Origin: Peribacillus muralis
GTDB taxonomy: Bacteria; Bacillota; Bacilli; Bacillales; DSM-1321
Assembly: GCF_001439925.1 (NCBI RefSeq)
Contig: NZ_LMBV01000006.1
Coordinates: 62,220 to 126,219 of the forward strand
Length of the DNA stretch: 64,000 nt
Direction: 5' to 3'
Each line of letters starts with the position of its first letter. Position 1 is the stretch's first letter. The translations under genes and the position numbers were made by a program. The notes beneath the pieces were generated by a model that saw only the letters and a list, made by a program, of their open reading frames with translations, made no database searches and was not told the DNA's origin. Shown here one piece after another: positions 8,817 to 17,884 of this stretch.

Positions 8817-9860
8817 TTATTTCACCCCTTTCTTAAAACGAGCGGCAATCCAACGAATAAAATAACTGGACGCAACGAAGAAAATAATCAACGCTATGAC
8901 AATATCTACAATTTCACTTGGTATGCCAGTTTCCAGAGGCATATTTAAAGCCCCTGCTTTCAATCCGCCAAATAATAAGGCAGCTAAAACAACGCCAATA
9001 GCTGTATTCGCCCCAAGTAGAGCTACTGCAATTCCGTCAAAGCCCATACCTGTGAACCCACCTTTGACAGCGGCATAACCGAAAGTCCCAAGACCCTCCA
9101 TGGCACCTGCAAGACCTGCAAATGCACCGGAAATAACCATGGAAAGGATAATGTTCTTATTAACACTCATCCCTGCATATTCGGACGCATGCTGATTGAA
9201 TCCAACCGCTTTCAGCTCGAAGCCCGTTTTTGTCCTTTCAAGTATGAACCACATGATGATTACACAAATAATAGCTACCACTATTCCCCAATGCATCCGT
9301 GAAAAATCCGTGATGCTTTCAAAGAAAGGAGAGCGCAGTGATGCTGTATCAGCGATTCTTTCTGTTTTATCCAGCTTGTCTGTCAATACGTTCCGAATCA
9401 AATAATTCGTTACATGCAAAGCTGTATAATTCAACATGATGGAAACGATAACTTCATGTACACGGAATTTGGCCTTTAAATAACCAGGAATGAATGCCCA
9501 TAACGCTCCGGCAACCGCCCCAGCTAGAATGGCCAAAGGCAAATGGATGATCCTCGGAAGGTCAAAAGCGATGCCTACCCATACCGCCGCAAGCCAGCCG
9601 ACGATTAATTGCCCTTCAACACCGATATTGAATAACCCTGTACGAAAAGCAAAGGCCACCGCCAAACCTGCGAGGATATAAGGAATGATTGTCCTGACTG
9701 ATTCCCCGACATAATATGAATCCCCGACAATGCCTCCAATCATGGAGCCATAGCCTGCAATAGGGTCATAGCCACTTGCCAACATGATTATAGCTCCGAC
9801 CACTAGGCCAAGGATAACCGCTATTAACGGACTGGTTAATTTAGATAAATGCTTAGACAT
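8817..9860 (-). CDS. nupP: Nucleoside ABC transporter permease NupP (YufP-like)
   Basis: 347 aa from ATG at 9858-9860, which has AGGTGG 8 nt upstream; an in-frame GTG four codons earlier lies inside that Shine-Dalgarno. Multi-span membrane protein, first permease of the pair, with FNIGVEGQLIVGW near residue 80 and the VGFNQHASEYAGM coupling loop. It overlaps the end of nupO by 8 nt. Confidence 0.9.
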   Translation of the reverse strand: MSKHLSKLTSPLIAVILGLVVGAIIMLASGYDPIAGYGSMIGGIVGDSYYVGESVRTIIPYILAGLAVAFAFRTGLFNIGVEGQLIVGWLAAVWVGIAFDLPRIIHLPLAILAGAVAGALWAFIPGYLKAKFRVHEVIVSIMLNYTALHVTNYLIRNVLTDKLDKTERIADTASLRSPFFESITDFSRMHWGIVVAIICVIIMWFILERTKTGFELKAVGFNQHASEYAGMSVNKNIILSMVISGAFAGLAGAMEGLGTFGYAAVKGGFTGMGFDGIAVALLGANTAIGVVLAALLFGGLKAGALNMPLETGIPSEIVDIVIALIIFFVASSYFIRWIAARFKKGVK

Positions 9861-11388
9861 GTTGTTTTCCACCTGCTTCCGTCCGTTTACTGCCAGCCAT
9901 AAGAAGACCTAGTTCCTGTTCAGTCGTTTCTTTTGGATTGACAATGGCGACGATTTCACCTTCATATATAACAGCAATTTTATCGCTTACATTCATGATT
10001 TCTTCCAATTCAAATGATATGAGGAGTACCGCTTTTCCTGCATCACGCTGTTCAATCAGGCGTTTATGGATAAACTCGATTGCTCCTACATCAAGTCCGC
10101 GTGTAGGCTGTGCGGCGATCAATAGATCCGGGTTTCTATCAACCTCACGTCCTATGATAGCTTTTTGCTGATTTCCGCCAGAAAGCGCTCGTGCAGGAGT
10201 ATACTCACTTGGTGTTCGAACATCGTAACTTTTGATCAAGGACCGGGCTTTTTCAAATATTTTCTTTGAATTCAAAATACCAGCTTTGGAGAATGGCTTT
10301 TGATAATACGTTTGCAAGACAATATTCTCCCCAACACTATAATCAAGGACCAAGCCATGCTTATGTCTGTCCTCTGGAATATGCCCAACGCCAGCTTCCG
10401 TTATTTTCCTAGGTTTAAGGTTCCTTATTTCTTTTCCATTAAGCTTAATGGAACCTGTCGTCGACTTTCTTAGACCAGCCAATGCTTCAATCAATTCAGA
10501 TTGTCCATTGCCATCCACACCAGCAATTCCAACGATTTCTCCAGCACGGACAGTTAAATCCAGATTCTTAACAGCTGAAACGCCTCGAGCATCCTTGACT
10601 TCAAGTTCCCTAACTTCTAGTACTACATCTGTAGGAGAGGCTGCCGTTTTTTCCGTTTTAAAAAGAACCTCCCTGCCGACCATCAAGCTCGCCAATTCGT
10701 TAGGATTCGTTTCGTTGACATTCACTGTTCCAATTCCTTGCCCTTTGCGAATAACCGTTACCCTGTCACACACCTCCATGATTTCCTTAAGTTTGTGTGT
10801 AATTAAAATGATGGATTTACCCTCTTTAATAAGGGCCTTCATGATAAAAATCAATTCCTTTATTTCTTGAGGAGTCAGCACAGCAGTCGGTTCATCAAAA
10901 ATCAAGATCTCCGCACCACGGTAAAGCGTTTTTAGAATTTCGACACGTTGCTGCATCCCTATCGAAATATCGGAGATTTTTGCATAAGGGTCGACGCTTA
11001 GCTGATATTGTTCTGATAGTTTCCTAACTTCCTCACTTGCTTCTTTTAAATCGATTTTTCCCGCTTTCGACGTTTCTTTCCCTAGTATTATATTTTCCGT
11101 TACGGTAAATGGGTCAACAAGCATAAAATGCTGATGAACCATTCCAATTCCTAAGTCGTTCGCAATGTTTGGACTGGTAATCTTGACGGGGCTACCATTC
11201 ACGCGGATTTCTCCCTGCTCTGGCTGGTATAAACCGAATAATACATTCATCAAAGTGGATTTACCCGCGCCATTTTCACCCAATAATGCGTGAATCTCCC
11301 CTTTTTTCACCTGAAGGGTAACGTTATCATTTGCGACGATGCCTGGAAATTCCTTACGGATATTGAGCATCTCAATTACATATTCCAC
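9853..11388 (-). CDS. nupO: Nucleoside ABC transporter ATP-binding protein NupO (YufO-like)
   Basis: 511 aa with two fused ATPase domains, as in the RbsA/YufO class. Domain 1 has Walker A GENGAGKS (about 38-45), a signature-like ISIGMQQR and Walker B ILIFDEPTAVLTP. Domain 2 has a relaxed Walker A GVDGNGQSE, an ordinary signature LSGGNQQK and a changed Walker B LLIAAQPTRGLD in which the usual Asp-Glu is missing. This asymmetry is normal in the family. It follows nupN across a 214-nt gap with two hairpins and is coupled to nupP. Confidence 0.92.
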   Translation of the reverse strand: MEYVIEMLNIRKEFPGIVANDNVTLQVKKGEIHALLGENGAGKSTLMNVLFGLYQPEQGEIRVNGSPVKITSPNIANDLGIGMVHQHFMLVDPFTVTENIILGKETSKAGKIDLKEASEEVRKLSEQYQLSVDPYAKISDISIGMQQRVEILKTLYRGAEILIFDEPTAVLTPQEIKELIFIMKALIKEGKSIILITHKLKEIMEVCDRVTVIRKGQGIGTVNVNETNPNELASLMVGREVLFKTEKTAASPTDVVLEVRELEVKDARGVSAVKNLDLTVRAGEIVGIAGVDGNGQSELIEALAGLRKSTTGSIKLNGKEIRNLKPRKITEAGVGHIPEDRHKHGLVLDYSVGENIVLQTYYQKPFSKAGILNSKKIFEKARSLIKSYDVRTPSEYTPARALSGGNQQKAIIGREVDRNPDLLIAAQPTRGLDVGAIEFIHKRLIEQRDAGKAVLLISFELEEIMNVSDKIAVIYEGEIVAIVNPKETTEQELGLLMAGSKRTEAGGKQHV

Positions 11389-11465
11389 GTATTATCAACT
11401 CCTAAAATGAGTGTAAATATTTTTTTGATAAAGTGCTGATCTCTTACTCTATTGATTTTTTTTAA

Positions 11466-11513
11466 AAAAAACCAAATGAAAAACTACGATTTATTCCATC
11501 ATAGTTTTTCATT
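11466..11513 (-). terminator. Intrinsic terminator/attenuator between nupN and nupO
   Basis: Two 16-nt arms (11475-11490 and 11498-11513, AATGAAAAACTACGAT against its complement) pair with one mismatch around a 7-nt loop. On the minus strand the stem is followed by GG and a run of Ts. It lies inside the operon, so it would lower nupO-P-Q expression relative to nupN. Confidence 0.75.
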
Positions 11514-11552
11514 CGACATTTTTACTGGACCAAGAGCTTTATTTAGGAAAAG

Positions 11553-11587
11553 AAAGAATAGAGTGCAATTCTGCCACCCTATTCTTT
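11553..11587 (-). other. Hairpin directly after the nupN stop codon
   Basis: AAAGAATAG (11553-11561) and CTATTCTTT (11579-11587) form a perfect 9-bp stem with a 17-nt loop. It lies 15 nt downstream of nupN and has only a short T-tract. It may protect the nupN message end, or help partial termination with the second hairpin at 11475-11513. Confidence 0.5.
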
Positions 11588-11602
11588 GTTAAGTACTGCG
11601 AT

Positions 11603-12694
11603 TTATAAATCAAGCTTTTTGAATTCTTCATCCGTACCTGGTACGACGAATTCACCTGATTTAATTTTTTCTGTCCATTCTTCAACCGCTTTCAAAGATT
11701 CTTCAGTAACATTATCTTTTGTTTCAGAAATGCCTACACCATTTTCTTCGATACCGTACTCAATAACTTTTCCACCTGGGAATTGTCCTTCTTTCGCTTT
11801 TTCGGAAAGGTCTTTAACTGCAACATCAACACGTTTTAGCATAGACGTTAGTGTGATGTTATCGTCCGTTCCTGGAACTGCTCCTAATTTAGCTTGGTCG
11901 CTATCTACACCGATAACATAGATTTCTCTTTTTGGATCTTTTTGTTTTTGCTCAACAGCTTCAGTAAATACGCCTTTTCCAGTTCCGCCGGCAGCATGAT
12001 AAATGATGTCAATGCCAGAAGAGTACATGGAGCCTGCAGTTGATTTACCAATATCTGCTTTATTGAAATCACCGGCATATTTAACTTCCACTTTAGCATC
12101 AGGATTTACAGATAAAACCCCAGCCTTAAAGCCGATTTCGAATTTCTTAATTAATTCGGATTCAACTCCACCGATAAAACCGACTTTGTTTGTTTTAGTT
12201 TGTAATCCGGCAATTACACCAACAAGGAATGAACCTTGCTGCTCTTTAAAATTAATACTCGCAACATTCTTCTTGTCAACGACTGTATCCACTATCGCAA
12301 AGTTTGAATCCGGACGTTGATCGGCCACTTCTCCTACAGCTTCAGCTAAAAGGAAACCGATACCATAGATAAGTTTGTAATCTTCACGTACAAGCGTATT
12401 CAGGTTTTTAGCGTAGTCCGCATCCGATTTAGATTGCAGATAGTTAAATCCATCCTTACCTTTTTCTAAGCTATTGTCCTTACCGAATTCCTGAAGTCCC
12501 TTCCAAGCCGATTGGTTGAACGACTCGTCATCCACTCCGCCGGTATCAGTTACCATGGCAACAGTGAAGTTGTCTTTCTTGTCTTTACCATTCGAAGATT
12601 CTTTATCATCATTCTCTGAATTACCACATGCTCCCAATAGCGTTCCAGCTGCAAGAACAAGTGAAAGAGCTAGGCCTAATTTTCGCTTTTTCAA
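11603..12694 (-). CDS. nupN: BMP-family nucleoside-binding lipoprotein NupN (YufN-like)
   Basis: 363 aa. The signal peptide ends in the lipobox LLGAC with Cys23 as the lipidated residue, followed by an acidic, Lys-rich tether. The mature part is a BMP (basic membrane protein/Med) solute-binding domain; [18 protein letters not shown] at about residues 48-65 is the family signature. The start codon is TTG, with GGGGGA upstream. It captures nucleosides outside the membrane for NupOPQ. First gene of the operon, just downstream of the GntR gene nupR, with an inverted repeat between them. Confidence 0.92.
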   Translation of the reverse strand: MKKRKLGLALSLVLAAGTLLGACGNSENDDKESSNGKDKKDNFTVAMVTDTGGVDDESFNQSAWKGLQEFGKDNSLEKGKDGFNYLQSKSDADYAKNLNTLVREDYKLIYGIGFLLAEAVGEVADQRPDSNFAIVDTVVDKKNVASINFKEQQGSFLVGVIAGLQTKTNKVGFIGGVESELIKKFEIGFKAGVLSVNPDAKVEVKYAGDFNKADIGKSTAGSMYSSGIDIIYHAAGGTGKGVFTEAVEQKQKDPKREIYVIGVDSDQAKLGAVPGTDDNITLTSMLKRVDVAVKDLSEKAKEGQFPGGKVIEYGIEENGVGISETKDNVTEESLKAVEEWTEKIKSGEFVVPGTDEEFKKLDL

Positions 12695-12791
12695 TTTTTA
12701 TCCCCCTAATATCGATAGTGTGTAGAGTAGAAATGTTCTGAAAAGTCATTCATGTTCGCGTTTTCACTTCTCGTAAATTTTTTTTGCACGT

Positions 12792-12813
12792 ACGCTTGTT
12801 TTTATACAAGCGT
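12792..12813. promoter_or_regulatory. Inverted repeat in the nupR-nupN gap, candidate operator
   Basis: ACGCTTGT (12792-12799), a 6-nt spacer and ACAAGCGT (12806-12813) form a perfect 8+8 repeat. On the minus strand the spacer region reads TGTATAAAAAC, so a TATAAA box overlaps it. It lies 98 nt upstream of the nupN start codon and 35 nt after the nupR stop. No T-run follows on either strand, so it is not a terminator. Its place suggests the operator through which NupR controls nupN; this is inference. Confidence 0.5.
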
Positions 12814-12847
12814 TTGCATTCTTCCGCATGGAAAGAGAGTTAATGGA

Positions 12848-13573
12848 TTACACTCGTTTACGGAGAACATGAAAACTGAACATATTGGCTTTAAAGTAGT
12901 TTACGGAATACAGGATCGGCTGGTCCCAATCATCAAGATGCATCTGCTTTAAAACGAGTAGTGCTGCTTCTGGAGAGCATTTTAGGATAGGAGAAACTTT
13001 CTCGTGATATCCAATTGGCTCAATCTCTGCTACCGCATGCGTAATTTTTCGATTTGCATCTCTTTCCAAAATATCGAAAAGCGACTCATCGTTACGGTCG
13101 AAATTTTCTGATAGTATCGATTCAGGAATTTTGTCGACACAGTAGATTACCGGCTCTCCATTCGCCGTCCTAACTCGTTCGATGATCATGATACGCTCAT
13201 CTGGTGAGCAAGAAAACCTGCGTATATCATCCTCCGTAGGTTCAAGAGCCGTCAAGCTTAAGAAGATCGTACCAGGTTTCATCCCTGCCTCTTCAATCAT
13301 GGAAGTGACACTTTTTAATTGCTCGATACCTGAAGTGAAACGAGGTTTTGGATTGACAAAAGTACCAACTCCATGGCGGCGAATGATGATGTTTTCTTCT
13401 TCTAATATTCGCAGCGCTTCCCGAAGTGTCGCCCTACTCACGCCCAGTTTTTTTGCAAGATCGAATTCAGAAGGGAATTTTTCATTTTCCTGATAGACTC
13501 CTGCTTCAATGTCCTGCTTCAGGTAATCAATGACCTGCAAATATAAATGTCGACTATCTGATTTTATTGACAT
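12848..13573 (-). CDS. nupR: GntR/HutC-family transcriptional regulator, YmfC/NupR-like
   Basis: 241 aa. Residues 8-75 are a GntR winged helix-turn-helix ([25 protein letters not shown] is the recognition region), followed by a UTRA ligand-binding domain from about 95 to 235. B. subtilis has this gene, ymfC, right after spoIIIE; it has been described there as the repressor of the nucleoside uptake operon nupNOPQ, which lies elsewhere in that genome. Here the operon is the next gene set, 153 nt away. A perfect inverted repeat sits 27 nt upstream of its start codon, consistent with autoregulation. The ligand is not shown. Confidence 0.85.
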   Translation of the reverse strand: MSIKSDSRHLYLQVIDYLKQDIEAGVYQENEKFPSEFDLAKKLGVSRATLREALRILEEENIIIRRHGVGTFVNPKPRFTSGIEQLKSVTSMIEEAGMKPGTIFLSLTALEPTEDDIRRFSCSPDERIMIIERVRTANGEPVIYCVDKIPESILSENFDRNDESLFDILERDANRKITHAVAEIEPIGYHEKVSPILKCSPEAALLVLKQMHLDDWDQPILYSVNYFKANMFSFHVLRKRV

Positions 13574-13600
13574 ACAGTTTCCCCCAGCTAATTTCTTAAG

Positions 13601-13618
13601 ACATCAGACCTCTGATGT
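13601..13618. promoter_or_regulatory. 18-bp inverted repeat upstream of nupR, candidate operator
   Basis: ACATCAGA-CC-TCTGATGT, a perfect repeat with 8-bp arms, centred 36 bp upstream of the nupR start codon. GntR-family regulators commonly bind compact repeats of this size, so autoregulation is a fair guess. The arms differ from those of the repeat upstream of nupN. Confidence 0.5.
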
Positions 13619-13824
13619 TGAATCATTCCTACTAATCGAAAATAATATAACATTTTTTTTCATATAAATAAATAGTGTTTTACTATTTCGCAGAAAAGAA
13701 TTTAGGAGGAATTACCCTCCTCTGTGTCTTTCAATCTAGTAAACTCAACGGAAATTGCACGATTATTCTCCTAAATCAGAACAAAAAAAATTTTTGAAAT
13801 GCTAACCGATTGCAGCAAGCTTTC

Positions 13825-13852
13825 TTTTCAAGCTGTCGTTTTCCTGTATAAT
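13825..13852 (+). promoter_or_regulatory. SigA-type promoter of the plus-strand small gene
   Basis: TTTTCA (13825-13830, 4 of 6 bases of TTGACA), 16-nt spacer, then a perfect TATAAT (13847-13852). It lies 30 nt upstream of the start codon, with GAAGGGATG as the ribosome binding site in between. Confidence 0.6.
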
Positions 13853-13881
13853 AGGGTTATCTTCTTTGAAGGGATGTACAC

Positions 13882-14184
13882 ATGATGTTAAACATAACAG
13901 AATATAGTTTCGAAAAATTGAATGACCCATTCGGCATCTTATCCGGAGAGCGTTACGAGTTGTTCTTGGATATCGAAGTGGCGGAAGATGATGAGCTCTT
14001 TTCAGAAAATGGGTTATATGTCAGGGTGCTATTTGTCATTGAAGAACAAGTAGGCAAACTGATTAAATATGATATTTTTGAAAAAGGGACTGAAGGCGCG
14101 CTCGATTTCGATTTAGAGGAAGATGAAGAAGCGATGATCACCGACTTTTGCCTTACACATTTGGACGAAGCGATGAATAACTAA
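13882..14184 (+). CDS. Small acidic protein, DUF6509-like, function unknown
   Basis: 100 aa, strongly acidic (about a quarter Asp/Glu), no signal peptide or membrane span. The N-terminus MMLNITEYSFEKLNDPFGILSGERYELFL resembles the small Bacillaceae DUF6509 proteins; the match is from memory. It is the only plus-strand gene in the window and faces spoIIIE. It has its own promoter and GAAGGGATG ribosome binding site, and a two-way terminator that includes its stop codon. Coding status is supported by the promoter, ribosome binding site and terminator framing it. No function can be assigned. Confidence 0.8.
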   Translation: MMLNITEYSFEKLNDPFGILSGERYELFLDIEVAEDDELFSENGLYVRVLFVIEEQVGKLIKYDIFEKGTEGALDFDLEEDEEAMITDFCLTHLDEAMNN

Positions 14185-14220
14185 AAAAAACCGGGCAGCT
14201 GCCCGGTTTTTTTTAGTTAT
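14177..14220. terminator. Bidirectional terminator: 44-bp perfect palindrome
   Basis: Each 22-nt half is the exact complement of the other: ATAACTAAAAAAAACCGG, then GCAG, and the reverse. The GC core CCGGGCAGCTGCCCGG is flanked by A8 and T8, so it works as an intrinsic terminator on both strands. The TAA stop codons of both convergent genes lie within the palindrome. Confidence 0.95.
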
Positions 14221-16553
14221 GATAAATGCGCTTCATCCTGTTCATCTCTTGACACCAATACATTCCGTGGTTTACTGCCTTCATAAGGACCGACGATTCC
14301 TCTTGCTTCCATTTCATCGATCAGCCTCGCTGCCCGTGTGTAGCCAATTCGGAAACGGCGCTGAAGCATGGAAACGGATGCGGTTTGCATTTCCAAGATC
14401 AATGCCACGGCATCGTCATATAAACTGTCGTCGACTTCGCCGTTTGAGGTTTCCGTAATTTCATCCGGTATCATTTCTTCGTTATACTGGGCTTTTTGCT
14501 GTGAAATGACATAGGTGACAACTTCCTCGACTTCATGATCCGATAAGAATGCGCCTTGGACCCGCACAGGTTTTGAAGCCCCCGCAGGCAAGAATAGCAT
14601 ATCGCCCCTGCCTAACAGTTTTTCGGCACCGCCCATGTCGAGGATCGTTCTTGAATCGGTCATCGATGAGACACTAAAAGCTATTCTTGATGGAATGTTC
14701 GCTTTAATGACCCCTGTAATTACATCTACGGATGGCCGCTGAGTGGCGATGATCAAATGGATGCCGGCAGCCCGTGCCATTTGTGCCAGCCGTGTGATGG
14801 CATCTTCTACATCGTTTGAGGCAACCATCATTAAATCCGCCAGCTCGTCAACAATGACGACGATATATGGCAGAAGTGGCTGCTTGGCATCTTCCTCGAT
14901 ATTATACCGATTGATATAATCGTTATAGCCTTCAATATTACGCGTACCGGAATGTGAAAATAGCTCATAGCGACGTTCCATTTCACTGACGACCTTTTGT
15001 AAGGCCTGTGCCGCTTTCTTTGGATTCGTCACAACTGGCGCTAGTAAATGGGGAATGCCATTATAGACATTAAGCTCCACCATTTTCGGATCGATCATCA
15101 TCATTTTCACTTCATGCGGTTTTGCCCGCATCAGTATACTGGTGATAATGCCGTTGATACAAACGGATTTACCGCTACCTGTCGCTCCTGCCACTAGTAA
15201 ATGGGGCATTTTGTTGAGCTCTGCCTTAACCGCTTCACCAGAAATATTCCGCCCTAGGCCTATTTGCAGTTTTGCATCAGGCTTGTCTACTTCTTTCGCC
15301 TCCAAAACTTCCCTTAATGAGACCATCGCCACTTCGGAGTTGGGTACCTCTATTCCAATGGCCGATTTACCTGGTATCGGTGCCTCGATCCGGATGTCCT
15401 TCGCAGCTAGTGCTAAGGCCAAGTCATCTGATAGGCTGACGATTTTGCTTACCTTCACCCCTACATCGGGATGGACCTCATATTTAGTTACCGCTGGACC
15501 TAAATGTACTTGCGTTACCCTCGCTTTGACCCCAAAGCTATGGAAGGTGCGTTCAAGTTTTGCCGCATTTTCATGAATCAGTTTGTATTCTCCGCTTTGA
15601 TCCGTTTTTTTAGGCTGCAATAATAAGGAAAGCGGGGGCAGCAGATATTCTTTATTTTCCACTTCGGTAAAATTCATAGGCAAAACGGCATCATCCTGCT
15701 CCTCGGAAGTTTCAGGAACCGGTGCCGCTACCGGAGCGATTGGAGCTTCCGTTTCATCGTCTCCATAGGCTTTATCAGCAAAGCTGGAGATGATTCGTTC
15801 CGTTGCCATCTGCGGTGTTTCCTCTTCTTGATGAAGGGGCTGATCGTTTTCAGCCACGGGCTCTTTTTCGCTTTTCTTTCTTTTCTGCGGATTTTTTTTC
15901 TTTTCTTTTTTCTCTTCATTCCATGTTTTCATGTCATCTCTGAATGCCGACCATTGCGTATTGATAAAGCCGCCAAGACCCAAGAAAAACCTTCCGAGGG
16001 TTTCACCCAAGGTTTTCCCGGTCAATAATACAACGCCAGTGACGATGAAAAGGAAGGATACGATTTTCGAGCCAGCTTCATCAAATAAAAAGTAAGAAGC
16101 CGCAAATAATATCGCTCCAATCATGCCGCCTCCCAAATCCCTCGTACTCACATCCCCAGTTACTTCCATCCAGAATAATTCCCATGTATTCGAAATGACG
16201 CTAGGCTTCGTGAATGGGCCTCCATCCGCCAAGTTGTTGAATAGCGTCACATGGCTGAGCAGTAGCATGCTTGCAGCAAGGAAGTACAAACCGATGAACT
16301 GCCTTTTTAACAGGTAAGGGACTTCCCTTTTGACCATTAAATAAAACCCAGCGGCAATGGCAGCCAACAACAAAAGGATGTACCATTCCCCCATAAAGAA
16401 GCGAATTAAAAAGACCGTCCCATTTCCCACGGCTCCAAGCTTGGCAATGGCAATGATGGCCAAGCCAATTAAAGTCAAGCCACTCAATTCATATTTAAGC
16501 GTTAGTTTTAACTTATCCGTACTTTTGTTTTTTCTTCGTTTTTTCTTTGCCAT
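14217..16553 (-). CDS. spoIIIE: DNA translocase SpoIIIE/FtsK
   Basis: 778 aa. The N-terminal third has about four membrane helices, then a Lys/Glu/Pro-rich linker, then the FtsK motor with Walker A GATGSGKS and Walker [15 protein letters not shown], then the C-terminal gamma winged helix ([20 protein letters not shown]) that reads the polar DNA sequences. It pumps the chromosome into the forespore during sporulation and clears DNA trapped in the division septum. Sequence and position between tepA/ylzJ and ymfC match B. subtilis SpoIIIE. The second of two ATG codons is preferred because AGGTG lies 5 nt before it. The product shares its terminator with the convergent small gene. Confidence 0.96.
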   Translation of the reverse strand: MAKKKRRKNKSTDKLKLTLKYELSGLTLIGLAIIAIAKLGAVGNGTVFLIRFFMGEWYILLLLAAIAAGFYLMVKREVPYLLKRQFIGLYFLAASMLLLSHVTLFNNLADGGPFTKPSVISNTWELFWMEVTGDVSTRDLGGGMIGAILFAASYFLFDEAGSKIVSFLFIVTGVVLLTGKTLGETLGRFFLGLGGFINTQWSAFRDDMKTWNEEKKEKKKNPQKRKKSEKEPVAENDQPLHQEEETPQMATERIISSFADKAYGDDETEAPIAPVAAPVPETSEEQDDAVLPMNFTEVENKEYLLPPLSLLLQPKKTDQSGEYKLIHENAAKLERTFHSFGVKARVTQVHLGPAVTKYEVHPDVGVKVSKIVSLSDDLALALAAKDIRIEAPIPGKSAIGIEVPNSEVAMVSLREVLEAKEVDKPDAKLQIGLGRNISGEAVKAELNKMPHLLVAGATGSGKSVCINGIITSILMRAKPHEVKMMMIDPKMVELNVYNGIPHLLAPVVTNPKKAAQALQKVVSEMERRYELFSHSGTRNIEGYNDYINRYNIEEDAKQPLLPYIVVIVDELADLMMVASNDVEDAITRLAQMARAAGIHLIIATQRPSVDVITGVIKANIPSRIAFSVSSMTDSRTILDMGGAEKLLGRGDMLFLPAGASKPVRVQGAFLSDHEVEEVVTYVISQQKAQYNEEMIPDEITETSNGEVDDSLYDDAVALILEMQTASVSMLQRRFRIGYTRAARLIDEMEARGIVGPYEGSKPRNVLVSRDEQDEAHLS

Positions 16554-16713
16554 CATATCACCTGATTCTTCATGAAACTATTCTAACTTTCCTATTCAAC
16601 ATGACATCGCGATTTCCCTTCATGAAACAAACGTTCGCTGAGTTATTATACCAAAAAAAGATGACCTTGTCCCTGTATGTACCATTTAGAATGAAAGACA
16701 GTTAGCTCCTATA

Positions 16714-16738
16714 CTGAATAAAGCAGCCAAATGGCTGC
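16714..16738 (-). terminator. Terminator after tepA-ylzJ
   Basis: GCAGCCAAATGGCTGC (16723-16738) is a perfect palindrome. On the minus strand it is followed by TTTATTC. It ends the tepA-ylzJ transcript before spoIIIE. Confidence 0.65.
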
Positions 16739-16785
16739 CGATTTCAATCCAGTATATCATAATTACCGATTATTAGCTGTTTTCA

Positions 16786-17013
16786 CTAGCGATTCATGTG
16801 CTCGAACACGCTAATGACAGCCCCAGGATGGATATTTGCGTTCATATAATCTGCAGGATCGGTGCTCACAATCCGATCGATGCGGAATGACCGTCCACCA
16901 TCATGTTCAACCATAACATGCACACCATTATAAATCATTTCTATTAAATTCGCCGTCTTTTCATGGTGATGTGGAAAGATGATTTCTTCAGGGACGATTG
17001 TATAGAGCGTCAT
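16786..17013 (-). CDS. ylzJ: YlzJ-like small protein
   Basis: 75 aa, matches the YlzJ-like family found downstream of tepA in Bacillus. It starts [14 protein letters not shown] and contains a conserved basic patch [15 protein letters not shown]. Its start codon overlaps the tepA stop region by 4 nt (ATGA), so the two are translationally coupled. No membrane span. Role unknown. Confidence 0.88.
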   Translation of the reverse strand: MTLYTIVPEEIIFPHHHEKTANLIEMIYNGVHVMVEHDGGRSFRIDRIVSTDPADYMNANIHPGAVISVFEHMNR

Positions 17014-17756
17014 TGCAGAAGCCCCTCCTCTTCACCTGCTATTTTTGGCCTTCTTTCTTCCATGAAGCTATATAGTTTCCTCATGGCCTGACCTACACCT
17101 CCAACATCATCGATCATGCCGACTTCGACTGCCTCTGCACCGATTACATTCGTACCGATATCACGGGTTAGATTTCCTTTGGCAAACATTAAATCCTTGA
17201 AACTTTCCTCCGTAACATTGGAGTGCCTTGTTACGAACTTGATGACTCTTTCCTGCATTTTATCCAAGTATTCAAAGGTTTGGGGAACCCCGATGACAAG
17301 GCCTGTCAGACGAATCGGATGAATGGTCATCGTCGCTGTTTCGGCTATATAGGAATGGTCACACGAAACGGCAATCGGCACTCCGATCGAATGCCCTCCC
17401 CCCAGTACGATCGAAACCGACGGCTTGGACAGGGAAGCAAGCATCTCTGCAATCGCCAAACCTGCTTCAACATCTCCTCCCACTGTATTTAAAATGACTA
17501 GCAGTCCCTCGATATTCGGATTTTGCTCAATTGCGACGATTTGTGGGATAACATGCTCGTATTTGGTCGTTTTATTTTGAGGAGGCAGCTGCATATGTCC
17601 TTCAATTTGTCCAATGATCGTCAAACAATGGATTTTTGAGTCCTGTGATAGTTGCGGGACATTCGTAGCCCCCAGCTGCTGGATCTTTTCGATTAAAGTT
17701 GAATTCTTCCCTTCCTGCCGGCCTTCATTTTCATTTGGTAATGGTGCATTATCCAC
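17010..17756 (-). CDS. tepA: ClpP-like serine protease TepA (translocation-enhancing peptidase)
   Basis: 248 aa, ClpP/crotonase fold. The nucleophile elbow reads [13 protein letters not shown] and the histidine region [10 protein letters not shown] matches the ClpP catalytic His. An N-terminal polar extension of about 35 aa precedes the core. B. subtilis TepA (YmfB) has been linked to protein secretion and spore development, and is thought to degrade signal peptides or small proteins. It lies 128 nt after the rnjB stop, beyond a hairpin, and is coupled to ylzJ. Confidence 0.88.
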   Translation of the reverse strand: MDNAPLPNENEGRQEGKNSTLIEKIQQLGATNVPQLSQDSKIHCLTIIGQIEGHMQLPPQNKTTKYEHVIPQIVAIEQNPNIEGLLVILNTVGGDVEAGLAIAEMLASLSKPSVSIVLGGGHSIGVPIAVSCDHSYIAETATMTIHPIRLTGLVIGVPQTFEYLDKMQERVIKFVTRHSNVTEESFKDLMFAKGNLTRDIGTNVIGAEAVEVGMIDDVGGVGQAMRKLYSFMEERRPKIAGEEEGLLQ

Positions 17757-17851
17757 GATGCCAACCCCTTTCTCTTTTAGCCTATAGCTTTATTATGTCT
17801 CGAGTCTTCGACTTCATTCTTCAAGATATATGAGGTTGGACAAACGGAAGA

Positions 17852-17879
17852 CCCCCCCTGATGGTGATATCAGGGGGGG
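17852..17879 (-). terminator. Terminator hairpin after rnjB
   Basis: CCCCCCCTGAT (17852-17862) and ATCAGGGGGGG (17869-17879) form a perfect 11-bp stem with a 6-nt loop, 6 nt after the rnjB stop. The T-tract that follows on the minus strand is weak (TCTTCCGTTTG). Confidence 0.8.
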
Positions 17880-17884
17880 CTTGA

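Larger units (their letters stand above)
13574..13881. other. Divergent intergenic region between nupR and the DUF6509-like gene
   Basis: 308 nt, AT-rich, no gene. From the nupR side it holds the 18-bp repeat at 13601-13618, an A/T-rich block at about 13640-13680, a short inverted repeat around ATTTAGGAG (near 13701) and CTCCTAAAT (near 13763), and the plus-strand promoter at 13825-13852. The nupR promoter must lie here, but I could not assign its boxes. Confidence 0.6.

Noticed and set aside
12695-12847. Purine riboswitch upstream of nupN
   Set aside because: No conserved purine-aptamer loops; the only symmetric element is the operator-like repeat.
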